Below, in pieces: positions 5,719 to 7,488 of a stretch of 7,488 bases of DNA. Position numbers and translations under genes: made by a program. A model generated the notes under the pieces. That model made no database searches. It was given only the letters and a program-made list of their open reading frames with translations, and was not told the DNA's origin. How positions within the stretch are numbered: the stretch's first letter is position 1; each line of letters begins with the position of its first letter. Origin of the DNA: Chlamydiia bacterium (GTDB taxonomy: Bacteria > Chlamydiota > Chlamydiia > Chlamydiales > JAAZZY01); contig JAAZZY010000077.1 of NCBI GenBank assembly GCA_014239035.1, forward strand, positions 1-7,488, read 5' to 3'.

Positions 5719-7488
5719 GCCCCTACAAACTGATCCGAAGTATTGCAAAAGGTGGCATGGGCGAGGTCTTTCTAGCGTATGACCCATACTGCAAAAGGGA
5801 GATTGCTCTAAAATGTATCCGCTCTGAGTATTTAAGTAACAAGATTATCTATAAGAGATTTGTTAAAGAAGCTCTCATAGCAAGTAAGCTTGCTCATCCA
5901 AATATTATTCCTATTCACAGCCTCTCTGATGATAAAAATCTTCCCTATTACACGATGCCCTACATCGAAGGTAAAACTCTAAAGCAACTCCTCCTTGAAG
6001 CCAGAGAACAACAAAAGAATTATGCGACTCCTTCAGCATCTGATAGCTCAATCCCCTATCTTGCCCAAATTTTTGCTACTATTTGTGAAGCTGTTGCCTA
6101 CGCCCATGACAAAAAAATTATCCATAGGGATTTAAAGCCAGAGAACATTTTAATAGGAAAACATGGATCTATTCTCATTTTTGATTGGGGGGTAGCAGAT
6201 AAGATTGAGAATATTACTGAAGATGAGCCTATTATGGATTTTGAGGAGTTAGAACTCTCTGATCTTACTTCTCCAGGAAAAATTATTGGAACCTTTTCTT
6301 TTTTGGCTCCTGAGAGATTCGAAAAGAAGCTCTCCAATTACCTTACGGATATCTATTCTTTGGGTGTGATGCTCTACATGATCCTAACCCTCCAGCTTCC
6401 TTTTAGGCGCAAAAACCTCAAAGAAATTAGAAAAAGTATTAATAAAGAGAAGTTTAGAAATCCTATTGATGTGGCTCCCTATAGAGATATTCCTCGCACA
6501 CTTGCGCTTATCAGCAAAAAATGTTTGCAGCCTAATCCAAAAGATCGCTATCAGAATATGGCTGAACTCATAAAAGATTTACGCAACTTTACTGAAGGTC
6601 AATCTGAGTGGGTCTTTATCGATGAGATTGATCCCAACAATAAAAAGTCTTGGGAATTCAACGAAAATATTTTAGTTTCAAATCATCAAGCTATCTCCTA
6701 TATGCAGAATGCCCTCGAATGGGTCTCTTTAATGATTTCAAAGAAAAATTTCGAACTGAACTCCCAAATAGAGACAACATTTACTCTAATGGATGGATGT
6801 AAAGGCCTGGGATTTTTGATCAATTCCCCTAAATCCACTAAACGCAAGCATATCATAGATGGATATCACCTCTGGCTCTCTGCAGAGACTGATAAGCCTT
6901 CACTATTATTTAGAAATAATGTTGAAGTATTAAGTCTTCCACATATCCTTTTAAAATCTAACTGTGATTACAATATTCGACTAGAAAAAGTTAATAACCA
7001 TGTCATTCTTTATATCGATGGCCAAAGGCAGTTTACACATTTATCTTACCTTCCCTTAATGAACACCCATATTGGGCTGATCAGCCGCGACACCCTCTAC
7101 AAAGTAAGCTCCATACAGGTTTCAGTAGCAAGCCCCTCACTCATAATTAGCTGTCTGGAAGTTCCTGATGCTTTCATGCATCAGAAACACTTTGATAAAG
7201 CTATTGTAGAATACAGAAGAATAGGCAAGGTCTTTACTGGACGCCATGAAAGTAGAGAAGCCTATTTTAGAGCAGGCCTTGCAGTACTAGAACAGGCAAT
7301 CAATGCTAAGTCAAAACAAGAGACCCAAAGCTACTATAATAAGGCCTTAAAGGAATTTGAAGAGTTAAGGCACACACCCGGAGCTCCTCTAGAATACCTT
7401 GGCAAAGCTTTAGTTTATCAAAATCAAAAAGAGACTTCTGACGATAAAACTTCGGGTAATTGTGAATCTAGGGGATTGCTCATATTTT
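5706..7488 (+). CDS. pknD: Serine/threonine protein kinase PknD (partial, runs off the right edge)
   Basis: The first 594 codons are present, without a stop. A Hanks-type kinase domain covers about residues 7-315: glycine-rich loop IAKGGMGEVF (13-22, first Gly replaced by Ala), ATP lysine Lys36 in IALK, helix-C Glu55, HRDLKPEN (140-147) with catalytic Asp142, DWG (160-162) in place of DFG, a long acidic insert (about 167-187), APE (201-203) and DIYSLG (215-220). There follows a region of beta character (about 325-480) that resembles a lectin/concanavalin-like sandwich. Then comes a helical repeat region starting VPDAF (486-490) with FDKAIVEYRRI, as in TPR proteins, and GAPLEYLGKALVYQ (559-572). 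This order matches chlamydial PknD, a kinase of roughly 930 residues. It phosphorylates Ser/Thr on unknown targets. The ATG at 5706 lies inside the upstream gene with only a weak GGA before it. The last 20 or so residues look unlike the expected repeat. Confidence 0.93.
   Translation, partial: MEKIGPYKLIRSIAKGGMGEVFLAYDPYCKREIALKCIRSEYLSNKIIYKRFVKEALIASKLAHPNIIPIHSLSDDKNLPYYTMPYIEGKTLKQLLLEAREQQKNYATPSASDSSIPYLAQIFATICEAVAYAHDKKIIHRDLKPENILIGKHGSILIFDWGVADKIENITEDEPIMDFEELELSDLTSPGKIIGTFSFLAPERFEKKLSNYLTDIYSLGVMLYMILTLQLPFRRKNLKEIRKSINKEKFRNPIDVAPYRDIPRTLALISKKCLQPNPKDRYQNMAELIKDLRNFTEGQSEWVFIDEIDPNNKKSWEFNENILVSNHQAISYMQNALEWVSLMISKKNFELNSQIETTFTLMDGCKGLGFLINSPKSTKRKHIIDGYHLWLSAETDKPSLLFRNNVEVLSLPHILLKSNCDYNIRLEKVNNHVILYIDGQRQFTHLSYLPLMNTHIGLISRDTLYKVSSIQVSVASPSLIISCLEVPDAFMHQKHFDKAIVEYRRIGKVFTGRHESREAYFRAGLAVLEQAINAKSKQETQSYYNKALKEFEELRHTPGAPLEYLGKALVYQNQKETSDDKTSGNCESRGLLIF

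Noticed and set aside
6098..6337. Minus-strand 79-codon frame
   Set aside because: It is a shadow of the pknD kinase domain, covering the HRD to APE motifs on the other strand.

Overview
The window looks like chromosomal DNA of a member of the Chlamydiota, probably an environmental (non-Chlamydiaceae) lineage. The strongest pointer is the 3' gene. Its kinase domain and the conserved stretches after it (a VPDAF block and a GAPLEYLGKALVYQ block) match the layout of chlamydial PknD as I remember it. The DNA is AT-rich, several starts are TTG or GTG, and the genes are housekeeping or envelope genes with no mobile elements. The genus cannot be fixed from the sequence alone.

Layout from left to right. 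(1) Positions 1-219, minus strand: the first 73 codons of pyruvate kinase (pyk), starting at TTG behind a good Shine-Dalgarno; the rest lies beyond the left edge. (2) A short divergent control region with two overlapping sigma70-like promoters, one for pyk and one for a small plus-strand membrane protein (about 302-694). (3) A second small membrane protein on the minus strand (691-993); the two genes meet tail to tail with both stop codons inside one TTAA. (4) A 191-bp divergent spacer, then pepN (1185-3794), a full-length M1 aminopeptidase N with all catalytic residues. (5) A MAPEG-like membrane protein on the minus strand (3787-4332), whose 3' end overlaps pepN by 8 bp. (6) A gene-poor AT-rich stretch (4336-4977) with candidate promoters and one doubtful 60-codon ORF. 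(7) A likely operon: an exported YkuD/COG3786-type L,D-transpeptidase-like protein (4978-5718) that overlaps by 13 nt the start of pknD (5706 to beyond the right edge).

The most interesting unit is the transpeptidase-like/PknD pair. The first protein keeps the family fold signatures and the nucleophile cysteine, but the usual catalytic histidine is a cysteine and the glycine before the nucleophile is a threonine. It may therefore be a non-catalytic or altered envelope protein, translationally coupled to a signalling kinase. The MAPEG-like protein likewise lacks the usual glutathione-binding residues. PepN and pyruvate kinase are ordinary peptide-degradation and glycolysis enzymes, apart from an unusual Cys in the pyruvate kinase potassium-site loop. 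No tRNA, rRNA, CRISPR array, insertion sequence or integration site was seen.
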